From positions 186,001 to 250,000 of the forward strand of contig CADADR010000002.1 in assembly GCA_902786745.1 (NCBI GenBank): a stretch of 64,000 nt of DNA, in the 5' to 3' direction. Position numbers and translations under genes: made by a program. Source of the DNA: an uncultured Bacteroidia bacterium. GTDB taxonomy: Bacteria; Bacteroidota; Bacteroidia; Bacteroidales; F082. The notes under the pieces were generated by a model. That model did no database searches. It had not been told where the DNA came from and worked only from the letters and a program-made list of their open reading frames with translations. This document shows, piece by piece, positions 26,432 to 34,698 of this stretch (the first letter of the stretch is position 1; each line of letters opens with the position of its first letter).

Positions 26432-26459
26432 AATCCCCCTATCCCCCTTTCAAGGGGGA
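26432..26459 (-). repeat. Right terminal inverted repeat of the DUF559 cassette
   Basis: Contains CCCCCTTTCAAGGGGG preceded by AATCCCCCTAT. It lies 16 bp past the stop of the fused gene and 46 bp before the mltG ATG. Confidence 0.8.
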
Positions 26460-26505
26460 ACAACTTTTACGGAATTTGAAACATCATATAAGAACAAAAA
26501 CACAA

Positions 26506-27612
26506 ATGGTCAAAATAGAAACAAAGCTTCCCAATGAGAGAAAACCGCGCAAAAGCGGGAAAAAGAAAAACAGCAAGCGTTCACGGTTCACCTTACTTTT
26601 GGTGCTTGCCATCCTGCTGATCTTTGCCTTGACCTTCGCTTATTGGCTCTACTGCAGCCTCATGTCACCCAATGTGAAAACCGCCGGTGGCAAAGACGTC
26701 GAGTTGTTCATCCCCACAGGCGCCGACTACGAACAAGTGCAGAGCCTCATCAATAATGCCGGCTTCTTGGTCAACGAGAAGAGCTTCAATTGGATAGCGC
26801 AAAAAAAGGAATACCCCGAGAACATCCACCCCGGTCGCTACATCGTGAAAGACGGCATGAGCAACAATCGCCTGGTCAACATGCTGCGTGGCGGCCTTCA
26901 GAGTCCCGTGAAAGTCACCTTCAACAACATGCGCAATGTCGACCAGTTGGCGTGCCGCATCGCCTCCCAGATTGAAGCCGACTCCTCCTCTATCGCCAAC
27001 TTGCTTCACAACCAGGATTACATCAGCCAATTGGGGTTCAACAAATACACCATCCCTGCACTATTCCTGCCCGACACCTACGAGTTCTACTGGAACACCG
27101 ACGCCGAAGGCTATGTAAACCGTATGTTTCAGGAATACAACAAATTCTGGAATGAGGAACGCAAGCAGCAAGCCCAATCCAAAGGCTTGACGCCCGTTCA
27201 AGTCAGCACCCTGGCTTCGATTGTCAACAAAGAGACCAATATGAGCGACGAGATGCCTCGGGTGGCTGGCGTCTACCTCAACCGACTGAAGAGCAACTGG
27301 CTGTTGCAGGCCGACCCCACCCTCATCTTCGCTTGGAACGACTACAGCATCCGCCGTGTGCTCGACTACCACAAACAAATCGACTCGCCCTACAACACCT
27401 ATAAACACCAAGGTCTTCCCCCGGGACCCATCTGCATCCCTTCCATCGCCGCCGTCAAAGCCGTGCTGAATGCCGAAGACCACCATTACTACTACTTCTG
27501 CGCCAAGGAAGACTTCTCGGGCTACCATAACTTTGCCAAGACCCTCGACGAGCACAACCGCAACGCTACAAGATACCAGCAGGCACTTAACCAACGTGGA
27601 ATCAAGAAATAA
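26506..27612 (+). CDS. mltG: Endolytic murein transglycosylase
   Basis: 368 residues; cuts nascent glycan strands at the inner membrane and so sets their length. A basic cytoplasmic tail (residues 1-28) is followed by one transmembrane helix (about 29-50), a LysM-like region (ELFIPTGADYEQVQSLI, about 66-85) and the YceG catalytic domain with Glu243 in ASIVNKETNMSDEMPRVAGVYLNRL. LLQADPTLIF and LPPGPICIPSIAAVKAVLNA are also family hallmarks. An ATG is available here; an earlier TTG ten codons upstream is less likely. It lies directly after the DUF559 cassette and eight bases before the phosphohexomutase gene. Confidence 0.95.
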   Translation: MVKIETKLPNERKPRKSGKKKNSKRSRFTLLLVLAILLIFALTFAYWLYCSLMSPNVKTAGGKDVELFIPTGADYEQVQSLINNAGFLVNEKSFNWIAQKKEYPENIHPGRYIVKDGMSNNRLVNMLRGGLQSPVKVTFNNMRNVDQLACRIASQIEADSSSIANLLHNQDYISQLGFNKYTIPALFLPDTYEFYWNTDAEGYVNRMFQEYNKFWNEERKQQAQSKGLTPVQVSTLASIVNKETNMSDEMPRVAGVYLNRLKSNWLLQADPTLIFAWNDYSIRRVLDYHKQIDSPYNTYKHQGLPPGPICIPSIAAVKAVLNAEDHHYYYFCAKEDFSGYHNFAKTLDEHNRNATRYQQALNQRGIKK

Positions 27613-27620
27613 CCAGACCT

Positions 27621-28970
27621 ATGAAAATGAAAGCTTTTAAGGCATACGATATTAGAGGCGAGTGGGGCACCGACCTCAACGAAGACATCGCCTACCGCAT
27701 CGGGTATTTCCTGCCCGAGGTCCTCGACATCGACACCTATCTCGTGGGACGCGACATGCGACTCTCATCCGACACCCTGTTTGACGCCCTCACCCGTGGC
27801 CTCACCGACCGCGGCAGGAACGTGGATGCCATAGGCCTTTCCACTACGCCTATGGTATACTGGTCGACGGCCAAATACGGCTACGGCGCCTCTATCCAGA
27901 TCACGGCATCGCACAACCCTAAGAACCATAACGGCCTTAAGATCTCGGCTAAAGACGCCCTGCCCGTGGGCTACGACACCGGTTTGAACCGCCTGGAGGC
28001 ATTGGTGGCAAGCGACAAGGCCACCGTGCCTTGCGAGAAGAAAGGCCTCATCCGCGAAAAAGATGTCAACGCTGACTATTTGGCTTTCCAGCGCCAATTT
28101 GTGGGTCCTCACGACAACCTCAACATCGCCGTGGACTGCAGCAACGGTATGGCCTCGTTCTTCGTCCACGAGCTCATCGGCAAGGCGCATTACATCAACG
28201 ACACCTTGGATGGCAACTTCCCCAACCACGAGCCCAACCCGTTGGAAGCCAACGCACAAGAGCAAATCAAGGCCTTGGTAAAGAAAGAGAAATGCGACAT
28301 CGGCCTGCTTTTCGACGGCGACGCCGACCGCATCACCTTCATCGACGAGAAAGGCCGTTTCATCAGCCCCGACCTCATCATCGCATTCTTGGGCGACTAC
28401 TTCATCGGCGAGCAAAGACAGAAAGGCATCGTGCTGCAAGACATCCGCAGCTCACGAGCCATCCAGGAATACCTGAACAAATACAAAGCCAAGGTGGAGA
28501 CCTGGCGCGTGGGTCGCGCCTACGCTGCACTGAAACTCAGAGAGTTGGACGGATGCTATGGCGGCGAACTGGCCGGACATTACTATTTCCGCGACTTCTA
28601 CTACTCCGACTCCGCCCTGCTAGCGGCTTCCATAGTGCTCCGACTTCTGGCCGAACGCAAGAAGGAAGGCATCACGATGAGCCAAATCATCGACGGCATC
28701 ACGCCCTATTCCAACTCGGGCGAAATCAACTTCAAGATCGAGCGAAAGCAAGAGGCCATGGACGCCGTCAGAGACCACTTCATGCAGATCGAAAAGCCTG
28801 AGCGCTTCCTCGATTTCGACGGTTACCGTCTCGATTATCCTGACTGGTGGCTCAACATCAGGCCTTCCAACACCGAGCCTTATCTCCGTTTCCTCTGCGA
28901 AGCCAAAAGCGAGAAGAAGCTGCAGGAGCTCATCACCACGGTAAAGGCCATCGTTGCCTTATTCGCATAA
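27621..28970 (+). CDS. Phosphomannomutase/phosphoglucomutase family enzyme
   Basis: 449 residues; moves phosphate between C6 and C1 of a hexose, feeding nucleotide-sugar synthesis. The four domain signatures are present: phosphoserine loop ITASHNPKNHNG with Ser97, metal loop DGDADR (residues 232-237), sugar-binding GELAGHYYF (about 314-322) and phosphate-binding RPSNTEPYLRF near the C-terminus. Sequence alone does not separate mannose from glucose preference. A second ATG two codons in is possible. It is probably cotranscribed with mltG. Confidence 0.93.
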   Translation: MKMKAFKAYDIRGEWGTDLNEDIAYRIGYFLPEVLDIDTYLVGRDMRLSSDTLFDALTRGLTDRGRNVDAIGLSTTPMVYWSTAKYGYGASIQITASHNPKNHNGLKISAKDALPVGYDTGLNRLEALVASDKATVPCEKKGLIREKDVNADYLAFQRQFVGPHDNLNIAVDCSNGMASFFVHELIGKAHYINDTLDGNFPNHEPNPLEANAQEQIKALVKKEKCDIGLLFDGDADRITFIDEKGRFISPDLIIAFLGDYFIGEQRQKGIVLQDIRSSRAIQEYLNKYKAKVETWRVGRAYAALKLRELDGCYGGELAGHYYFRDFYYSDSALLAASIVLRLLAERKKEGITMSQIIDGITPYSNSGEINFKIERKQEAMDAVRDHFMQIEKPERFLDFDGYRLDYPDWWLNIRPSNTEPYLRFLCEAKSEKKLQELITTVKAIVALFA

Positions 28971-28982
28971 CAGAAAAAAGCG

Positions 28983-28990
28983 TATCTTTG
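28983..28990 (+). promoter_or_regulatory. -7 promoter element for the TPR lipoprotein gene
   Basis: TATCTTTG, 15 nt before the ATG. Confidence 0.7.
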
Positions 28991-29005
28991 CAAAAAATTG
29001 AAGCG

Positions 29006-29416
29006 ATGAAAAGACTGACACTACTGTTCGCCATCATAACCCTTTTCGCCCTGACCGGTTGCGAAAACCCCGCCAAATCACGCCTTTACACCGAAGAGGG
29101 CTCCAAGCAGTTGCTACGTTACAGCGACTTCCAAAAGGCCGAGGAAACCCTCAGCAAGGCCATCAGATACGACAAAAGCAACTTCGAGGCCTATTATTAT
29201 CGCGGCTGCGCCAAAGTCAATGCATTGAACTATCAAGGCGCCATTGAAGACTTCCAGAAAGCCATTGAGCTGAAGCCCGACTACGCCGATGCCTATTTCA
29301 ACCTTGGCAGGACATACTATCTGATGAATGACGCTGACAAGGCCTGCGAATACTACAAATTGGCTGACAAATATGGCCGTCCCAACTTGGAGGACTACAT
29401 CAAAAACTGCCAATAA
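29006..29416 (+). CDS. Small TPR-repeat lipoprotein
   Basis: 136 residues. MKRLTLLFAIITLFALTGC is a clear lipoprotein signal with Cys19. Two to three tetratricopeptide repeats follow (FQKAEETLSKAIRYDKSNFE, YQGAIEDFQKAIELKPDYAD, DKACEYYKLADKYG), which bind partner proteins. It is likely to be an envelope adaptor; no partner is evident from the neighbours. The start is set by the lipoprotein signal and the promoter 15 nt upstream; a longer frame overlapping the mutase gene is rejected. Confidence 0.9.
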   Translation: MKRLTLLFAIITLFALTGCENPAKSRLYTEEGSKQLLRYSDFQKAEETLSKAIRYDKSNFEAYYYRGCAKVNALNYQGAIEDFQKAIELKPDYADAYFNLGRTYYLMNDADKACEYYKLADKYGRPNLEDYIKNCQ

Positions 29417-29419
29417 GCC

Positions 29420-30103
29420 TTATTGGATCTCCTGCTCGCCAAAGGCCTCTTCGGCGATGACATCGCCTTCCTCGTTGTAGGTCTTCCACTTCCCCACCTT
29501 TTGGCCTTTTTCATATTGCCCCTCCTCCTTCAGAAGCGAGCTGGGATAATAGGTCTTTGCTGGACCTTCCAATAATCCGTTATGGTATTGGCATTCCATA
29601 ATCATGACTCCGGTATCCGAATACTTGCGGCATGGACCTTCAGGTTGACCTTCAACAAACTGGGTCTCTTCGGCAAGCACGCCATTCTGAGGATTGTAGA
29701 GCCGCGACCAGCCGTGCACCTTGCCTTCCTTATTGTCTTCAACCATGCGCAGTTGGCCCGAAGAAGCGTCATAATACTTCCACTCACCATCTTTCTTCTG
29801 GTTCAGGTAGGTGCCCGTGGCCACCACCCTGCCGTTGGGCGCATAGGTCTTGTTTAAGGCCCGCTCACCCGATTTGTCAAACTCGTTGGTGGCTTTCAAG
29901 TTGCCCTGCTCGTCATAATAGCGGAATATGCCCTTGCACTTGTCGTTCTTGAACTCGCCTTCGTAACGCAGCTGACCGTTGGGATAGTAGTCGTGCCACC
30001 GACCTTGCCTACGACCTTTGGCGTCGGTTTGGTTGAAGTCTTGAGCCATCAGTGAGGTGACGGCGAACAACAAGGTAGCGAGGATAAGGGCATATCTTTT
30101 CAT
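29420..30103 (-). CDS. Exported MORN-repeat protein (YwqK-like)
   Basis: 227 residues with signal peptide MKRYALILATLLFAVTSLMAQ and about seven MORN-2 type repeats, each near GxWxxYYxxGQLRYEGEFKN (for example KGRRQGRWHDYYPNGQLRYE and KVGKWKTYNEEGDVI). Such repeats form an extended beta meander. Database names often call the group YwqK-family antitoxins, but nothing here supports a toxin-antitoxin role: the protein is exported and no toxin gene is adjacent. Function unknown. It converges with the TPR gene with three bases between stops and diverges from recR. Confidence 0.85.
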   Translation of the reverse strand: MKRYALILATLLFAVTSLMAQDFNQTDAKGRRQGRWHDYYPNGQLRYEGEFKNDKCKGIFRYYDEQGNLKATNEFDKSGERALNKTYAPNGRVVATGTYLNQKKDGEWKYYDASSGQLRMVEDNKEGKVHGWSRLYNPQNGVLAEETQFVEGQPEGPCRKYSDTGVMIMECQYHNGLLEGPAKTYYPSSLLKEEGQYEKGQKVGKWKTYNEEGDVIAEEAFGEQEIQ

Positions 30104-30125
30104 GATTTCTTCGTTTTTGAGGCTG

Positions 30126-30133
30126 CAAATTTA
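30126..30133 (-). promoter_or_regulatory. -7 promoter element for the MORN-repeat gene
   Basis: Minus strand TAAATTTG, 22 nt before the ATG; divergent from the recR promoter 12 bp away. Confidence 0.65.
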
Positions 30134-30144
30134 AGGAAATAACT

Positions 30145-30152
30145 TAATTTTG
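30145..30152 (+). promoter_or_regulatory. -7 promoter element for recR
   Basis: TAATTTTG, 13 nt before the ATG. Confidence 0.7.
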
Positions 30153-30165
30153 CCGCGATTATTGT

Positions 30166-30777
30166 ATGGCAGAGTATTCATCCATATTGTTAGAGAATGC
30201 CGTCGAGGCGCTTTCCAAGTTGCCAGGTGTCGGCAAGAAGACAGCCTTGAGGTTGGCCTTGCACCTGCTCAACGAAGACAGTCTTGAGACCGAGCAGCTC
30301 GCCGATGCGTTGCTGAAGATGAAGCACAACATCATGTTGTGTGAGCGGTGCTACAACATCAGCGACACTAAGGTTTGTTCCATCTGTGGCAACCCGCGTC
30401 GCGACGAGAACACGCTTTGCGTGGTGGCCGACATGCGCGATGTGCTGGCCATTGAAAGGACCGCCTCCTATAACGGGCTATACCATGTCTTGGGCGGTGT
30501 CATCAGCCCTATCGAAGGCATCTCGCCTAACGACCTGAAGATCGCCCAGCTGGTGCAGCGCACCCAGAAAGAGGACATCAAGGAAATCATCTTGGCCTTA
30601 CCTGCCACCATCGAGGGCGACACGACCAATTTCTACATCTTCAGGCAGCTGAAGGACTTCGAAGGCAAGGTCTCGGTCATCTCGAAGGGCATCGCCGTTG
30701 GCGACGCATTGGAATACGTCGACGAGGTCACCTTGGGCCGCTCGATACAAAACCGCATCCCATTCCATCAGAAATAA
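30166..30777 (+). CDS. recR: Recombination protein RecR
   Basis: 203 residues; with RecO loads RecA at single-strand gaps. An N-terminal helix-hairpin-helix (LSKLPGVGKKTALRLALHLL, about residues 16-35) binds DNA, a four-cysteine zinc site uses Cys59, Cys62, Cys71 and Cys74, and a TOPRIM domain spans about 82-175 (VLGGVISPIEGISPNDL). The length is standard. It is a single-gene unit with its own promoter and terminator. Confidence 0.97.
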   Translation: MAEYSSILLENAVEALSKLPGVGKKTALRLALHLLNEDSLETEQLADALLKMKHNIMLCERCYNISDTKVCSICGNPRRDENTLCVVADMRDVLAIERTASYNGLYHVLGGVISPIEGISPNDLKIAQLVQRTQKEDIKEIILALPATIEGDTTNFYIFRQLKDFEGKVSVISKGIAVGDALEYVDEVTLGRSIQNRIPFHQK

Positions 30778-30793
30778 GACAATGACATAAAAC

Positions 30794-30829
30794 AAAAACG
30801 GCCATCCTCGATGAGGACGGCCGTTTTTT
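30794..30829. terminator. Bidirectional terminator between recR and rpsA
   Basis: Arms AAAACGGCCATCCTC and GAGGACGGCCGTTTT with an AT loop, A-rich and T-rich on the two sides; one mismatch in the stem. Confidence 0.9.
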
Positions 30830-30850
30830 CGTTGTCACAAGGAATGAGGA

Positions 30851-32755
30851 TTATTCGCCTTGTTGAGCTTTTTCTTGCTTCTCAAGGTTTTCCTTCAGAC
30901 CAGCCAGGACTTCGAGGTCACCGAGGGTGCTGTGCTCAATGTTGTCATTGATTTGCTTCACAGTACGCTTGGCTTGCTTGGCGGCCTTGTCGGCGGCCTT
31001 TTCCTCTGCGCTCTTGACTTCCTTCTCTTCCTCTACCTTAGGCAGGGCGAGAATGATCTTCTTACTTTCCTTGTTGAACTCAAGGACCTTGAACTCGAGG
31101 GTGTCGTCAACCTTGGCGTTGGTGCCGTCTTCCTTCTTCATGTAACGGCTGGGGCAGAAGCCTTCCACGCCGTAAGGCAGGCTGACCACGGCGCCCTTGT
31201 CGTTAGCGCTGATGACGGTGCCTTGGTGCATGGAACCGACGGTGAAGACGGTTTCAAACACGTCCCAAGGATTCTCTTCGAGTTGTTTGTGGCCGAGGCT
31301 GAGGCGGCGGTTCTCCTGGTCGACGTCGAGAACGACGACATCGATGGTCTCGCCAACCTTGGTGAATTCGGCCGGGTGCTTGATCTTCTTCGACCAGCTG
31401 AGGTCGCTGATGTGGATCAGGCCGTCGACGCCTTCTTCGAGTTCGACGAAGATACCGAAGTTGGTGAAGTTACGCACGGTGGCGGTGTGCTTCGAGCCAA
31501 TCGGATAGCGGTCGGTGATGTTGGCCCACGGGTCGGGCATGAGTTGCTTCATACCCAGCGACATCTTGCGCTCCTCGCGGTCGAGGGTAAGGACCTTGGC
31601 TTCCACCTCGTCGCCAACCTTCAGGAAGTCCTGAGCGCTGCGGAGATGCTGTGACCATGACATCTCGGACACATGGATGAGGCCTTCGACGCCAGGGGCG
31701 ATCTCAACGAACGCACCGTAGTCGGCGATGACGACGACTTTACCCTTGACGGTGTCGCCCACCTTGAGGTTCTCATCGAGAGCATCCCACGGATGAGGAG
31801 TGAGTTGCTTCAGGCCGAGAGCAATACGTTTCTTGTTGTCGTCGAAGTCGAGGATGACGACCTTGATCTTCTCGTCCAACTTGACCACCTCTTCGGGGTG
31901 CGTGATGCGGCCCCAGCTGAGGTCGGTGATGTGGATGAGACCGTCGACGCCACCGAGGTCGATGAACACACCGTAGCTGGTGATGTTCTTGACCACGCCT
32001 TCGAGGATCTGACCCTTCTCGAGCTTGCTGATGATCTCGGCCTTCTGGGCTTCGAGTTCGTCCTCGATGAGGGCTTTGTGAGACACAACCACGTTCTTGA
32101 ACTCTTGGTTGATCTTCACGACTTTGAATTCCATCACGCTGTCAACAAACACGTCGTAGTCACGAATGGGCTTGACGTCGATTTGGCTGCCGGGCAGGAA
32201 GGCTTCGAGGCCGAACACTTCGACGATGAGGCCACCCTTGGTGCGGCTCTTGACGTAACCGTTGACGATTTCGCCACTTTCGTAGGCTTCGTTGACGCGA
32301 TCCCAAGACTTGAGCAGTTGGGCTTTCTTGTGAGAGAGGATGAGTTGGCCGTTGGGACCTTCTTGGTTCTCAACGTAGACTTCAACCTTGTCGCCCACCT
32401 TCAGGTTGGGGTTGGTACGGAATTCAGCAACAGGGATAACACCATCCGACTTGAAGCCGATGTTGACCACGACCTCGCGGTCGGTGATGGCCACCACGGT
32501 GCCTTCGATGACCTCGTGGTCGGCGATCTGGTTCATAGTGCCAGCATACTTCTCTTCGAGCTTGGCGCGTTCGTCAGCTGAGTAGTTGTCGAACTTCTTG
32601 TGAGATGAGGTCCAGTCGAAATCCTCGGCGGGAACGGGTTTCTGCTTCGGAGCTTTAGGAGCCTTCTTAGCGGGGGCTTCCATGACTGGGGTTTCTTCAA
32701 CGGCCTTTTCTTCTACCGGCATGGCTTCGTTGATGATGTTTTCGTTTTCTGCCAT
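30851..32755 (-). CDS. rpsA: 30S ribosomal protein S1
   Basis: 634 residues; binds mRNA and delivers it to the small subunit, important where Shine-Dalgarno sites are scarce, as here. An acidic, Lys/Pro-rich N-terminal tail (residues 1-55) precedes six S1 domains from about residue 80 to 595, with the repeated wording GVEGLIHVSEMSW, GVDGLIHISDLSW and KRIALGLKQL, then a Lys/Glu-rich tail. The ATG at MAENENI is chosen; a frame ten codons longer lies within the leader. The 5' leader of about 128 nt is the longest seen in the window and may hold autoregulation. Confidence 0.95.
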   Translation of the reverse strand: MAENENIINEAMPVEEKAVEETPVMEAPAKKAPKAPKQKPVPAEDFDWTSSHKKFDNYSADERAKLEEKYAGTMNQIADHEVIEGTVVAITDREVVVNIGFKSDGVIPVAEFRTNPNLKVGDKVEVYVENQEGPNGQLILSHKKAQLLKSWDRVNEAYESGEIVNGYVKSRTKGGLIVEVFGLEAFLPGSQIDVKPIRDYDVFVDSVMEFKVVKINQEFKNVVVSHKALIEDELEAQKAEIISKLEKGQILEGVVKNITSYGVFIDLGGVDGLIHITDLSWGRITHPEEVVKLDEKIKVVILDFDDNKKRIALGLKQLTPHPWDALDENLKVGDTVKGKVVVIADYGAFVEIAPGVEGLIHVSEMSWSQHLRSAQDFLKVGDEVEAKVLTLDREERKMSLGMKQLMPDPWANITDRYPIGSKHTATVRNFTNFGIFVELEEGVDGLIHISDLSWSKKIKHPAEFTKVGETIDVVVLDVDQENRRLSLGHKQLEENPWDVFETVFTVGSMHQGTVISANDKGAVVSLPYGVEGFCPSRYMKKEDGTNAKVDDTLEFKVLEFNKESKKIILALPKVEEEKEVKSAEEKAADKAAKQAKRTVKQINDNIEHSTLGDLEVLAGLKENLEKQEKAQQGE

Positions 32756-32880
32756 TGTAATAATTGTAAAAAATTGTACCCGCAAGCGTTCCAGAAACCC
32801 ACCCGCGAGGAGGTTAAACTTTTGATTTTCAACTCAGACCGCTGATTTTACAATCAATCTGGACTGCGGTTTGAATTGGG
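32756..32880 (-). promoter_or_regulatory. Long structured 5' leader of rpsA
   Basis: In the RNA sense, CAGATTGATT pairs with AATCAGCGGTCTG around a GTAA loop with a CGG bulge. A polypurine-poor CCTCC stretch lies later. The leader is several times longer than others here, which suggests control by S1 itself, as known for rpsA in other bacteria. The structure was judged by eye. Confidence 0.4.
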
Positions 32881-32883
32881 CTG

Positions 32884-32891
32884 CAAAGATA
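32884..32891 (-). promoter_or_regulatory. -7 promoter element for rpsA
   Basis: Minus strand TATCTTTG, 128 nt before the ATG. Confidence 0.65.
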
Positions 32892-32925
32892 GGAATTATT
32901 TTTATACGAAATGCTTTCTAACGAA

Positions 32926-34293
32926 TTATTTTTCAATCCCTTTCACAAACCCCACCACCATCTCCAACACCTCGGGCGAGATGGTCTCCTCGATTTCGAA
33001 GTATTCGTTGGGCGAACCCGTCTCGCAATGCTGGAAGAGATGGTTCAAATCGGGCAACTCACGCAAGGTGAGGTTGGTCTTGCCGTGTTCGGCGATGATC
33101 TTCTCATAGCCGGGGAGATTCTGCGAGGCAATCACTTGCAGGTCCTTGGAGCCGTTGAGCAACAAGGCCGGACAATTGGTCTTCACGATGGCATCGGTGG
33201 GGTCGTATCTCAGGAAATAGTACATCCACGGTGATGCCATCTGCCCCACCGTCTGCTCGGTCAGCTCTTCGTTGTAGCCCCAGCCTTTCAACAGCTGGCG
33301 CAACAGGGTGTCGGCCTCTTCCCAATCGTTTGACGTTTCGATGATGTCGAACATCTGTGCATTGGCATTGCCATTAAACTGCACCATCTCTTCCGACATA
33401 CCCGAAGCCCTTAGGATGGCGGCTTGTTGCTCTTTTAGCACCTCTATGCCGTTCACAGAGGGTCCGGCCAAAGAGACCAAAAAAGCCACCTCGGGACGAC
33501 GCGACGACACCATGAAGTTGATGACGCCGCCCTCGCTGTGTCCCAAGATACCGACCTTCGTGGCGTTGATTTCCTTGCGGTTGCGGAGATAGTCGAAAGC
33601 GGCCTCGGCATCGTAGGAGAAATCCATGGAGGTGGCGTTCTTCACTTCGCCATCAGAGCCACCCACGCCACGGTCGTCGTAACGCAACACGGCAATGCCA
33701 TGACGGGCGCAATAATCCGCGATGACCCAGAAGGGACGGTGGTTCATCAGCTCCTCGTCGCGGTTCTGCTGTCCACTGCCCGAGACGAGCACCATGGCTG
33801 GGAATGGACCTTCACCTTCAGGGATGGTCAACGTGCCAGCCAATTTGTTGCCTTCTTTTTCATTGACGAAAGTCACCTCCTCAATTTGATATTTGAACGG
33901 TGGTTGTGGGTCCTGGGGACGAGTCTTTTTCTGTTCCTTCATCTCCGACCTGGCAAGGTTAAGCGTAAAGGTCATGCCGTTTTGGGTGAATTCGCCTTCG
34001 ATGACATTGTCTTTCAGCGTTCCTAAATAGCGGGCACCCATCGCCGACATCGCCAATTGCAGATGTCCGTCTTGGAATATCGTTTCATCAACAGGAATAT
34101 CGTACGCACCTTGGGCCGGCACGTCAAAAGTGGCAGCATAGCCGTTTTCAACAGCCTTGATATCGAAAGCCGTCTCCAGCTTTTGTACACCTACGTTCAT
34201 CTCGCCTTTCCAATAGCCCTCGATTTGTGCCATTGCAGTTGGGGCTGTTAAGAAAGTAAACAATAAGATTATAAAACAGTATTTTGCTTTCAT
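32926..34293 (-). CDS. Exported alpha/beta hydrolase with N-terminal beta domain
   Basis: 455 residues. Signal peptide MKAKYCFIILLFTFLTAPTAMAQ; residues about 24-115 form a lipocalin-like or DUF-type beta domain (GYWKGEMNVGVQKLETAFDI) often found before such hydrolases; residues 135-455 are the hydrolase, with LVSGSGQQNRDEE (oxyanion region), RYDDRGVGGSDG, nucleophile Ser253 in GHSEGG and a C-terminal PDLNHLFQH supplying the histidine. Substrate unknown; a peptidase or ester hydrolase role in the periplasm is likely. It is the last gene of the SPFH-headed unit, 18 nt after the small membrane protein gene. Confidence 0.85.
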   Translation of the reverse strand: MKAKYCFIILLFTFLTAPTAMAQIEGYWKGEMNVGVQKLETAFDIKAVENGYAATFDVPAQGAYDIPVDETIFQDGHLQLAMSAMGARYLGTLKDNVIEGEFTQNGMTFTLNLARSEMKEQKKTRPQDPQPPFKYQIEEVTFVNEKEGNKLAGTLTIPEGEGPFPAMVLVSGSGQQNRDEELMNHRPFWVIADYCARHGIAVLRYDDRGVGGSDGEVKNATSMDFSYDAEAAFDYLRNRKEINATKVGILGHSEGGVINFMVSSRRPEVAFLVSLAGPSVNGIEVLKEQQAAILRASGMSEEMVQFNGNANAQMFDIIETSNDWEEADTLLRQLLKGWGYNEELTEQTVGQMASPWMYYFLRYDPTDAIVKTNCPALLLNGSKDLQVIASQNLPGYEKIIAEHGKTNLTLRELPDLNHLFQHCETGSPNEYFEIEETISPEVLEMVVGFVKGIEK

Positions 34294-34311
34294 TACTTTT
34301 AGTTTTATGAT

Positions 34312-34503
34312 TTAGATGATTATATCGTCATCACGCGTGTAAAGCAACATGGCGATGAAACCTATCGGGAAAATTATCATGAAAGTCACGGCAAACCAAA
34401 ACCAGAATGATTTGCCGCGTTTTCTGGCGATCATCCCGCCAACAACGGCTTGTAGAACATACAAGAATACCGACAGAATAATGATCCAAGTTTCTATGTC
34501 CAT
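34312..34503 (-). CDS. Small two-helix membrane protein
   Basis: 63 residues with two predicted transmembrane helices (about 5-24 and 33-54) separated by a short basic loop (ARKRGKS) and an acidic tail (RDDDIII). It resembles the N-terminal membrane part of phospholipase-D-like proteins, but no catalytic domain follows. The close spacing after the Arc-type regulator (18 nt) implies one transcript. Function unknown. Confidence 0.7.
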   Translation of the reverse strand: MDIETWIIILSVFLYVLQAVVGGMIARKRGKSFWFWFAVTFMIIFPIGFIAMLLYTRDDDIII

Positions 34504-34521
34504 AATGATGCTTATTGTTGG

Positions 34522-34695
34522 TTATTTCTTTTTACGTCCACTCTTCTTCAAAGCCTCGGCGATAATCCATTGCAGCTGTCCGTTGACGGAGCGGAACTCG
34601 TCGGCAGCCCATTTCTCCACCGCTTCCATGGTCTCGGCATCGACACGGAGCAGGAAGGTCTTGTTGTTGGTGCTATTATCTTTCTCTTTCGCCAT
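34522..34695 (-). CDS. Arc-type ribbon-helix-helix DNA-binding protein
   Basis: 57 residues. A lysine-rich start is followed by the DNA-contacting strand KTFLLRVDAE (residues 12-21), helix 1 (TMEAVEKWAADEFRS) and helix 2 (VNGQLQWIIAEALKKSGR), the Arc/MetJ fold, which acts as a dimer of dimers. It is expected to repress its own operon. Its start codon lies three bases after the stop of the upstream gene, and the sequence AAGAGGAGGTG just before it is one of the few strong Shine-Dalgarno sites in the window. No toxin gene was recognised beside it. Confidence 0.85.
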   Translation of the reverse strand: MAKEKDNSTNNKTFLLRVDAETMEAVEKWAADEFRSVNGQLQWIIAEALKKSGRKKK

Positions 34696-34698
34696 CGT

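Larger units (their letters stand above)
25935..26459. mobile_element. DUF559 cassette bounded by 28-bp terminal inverted repeats
   Basis: The segment begins and ends with G/C-tract repeats in opposite orientation, contains the DUF559 coding region, and differs in base composition from both flanks. It carries no recognisable transposase, so it would need help in trans or spread by another route. No clear target duplication was seen. Confidence 0.65.

Noticed and set aside
29420..30103. Toxin-antitoxin role for the YwqK-like MORN protein
   Set aside because: The protein has a signal peptide and no adjacent toxin-like gene; the name comes from database convention only.
31673..32581. Open frame antisense to rpsA (about 302 codons)
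   Set aside because: Low-complexity Val/Asp/Leu/Phe pattern repeating with the S1 domains of the opposite strand; no start context.
34312..34695. Arc-type protein plus small membrane protein as a toxin-antitoxin pair
   Set aside because: The order and sizes are suggestive, but the 63-residue protein resembles no known membrane toxin and both lie inside a larger operon. It cannot be supported.
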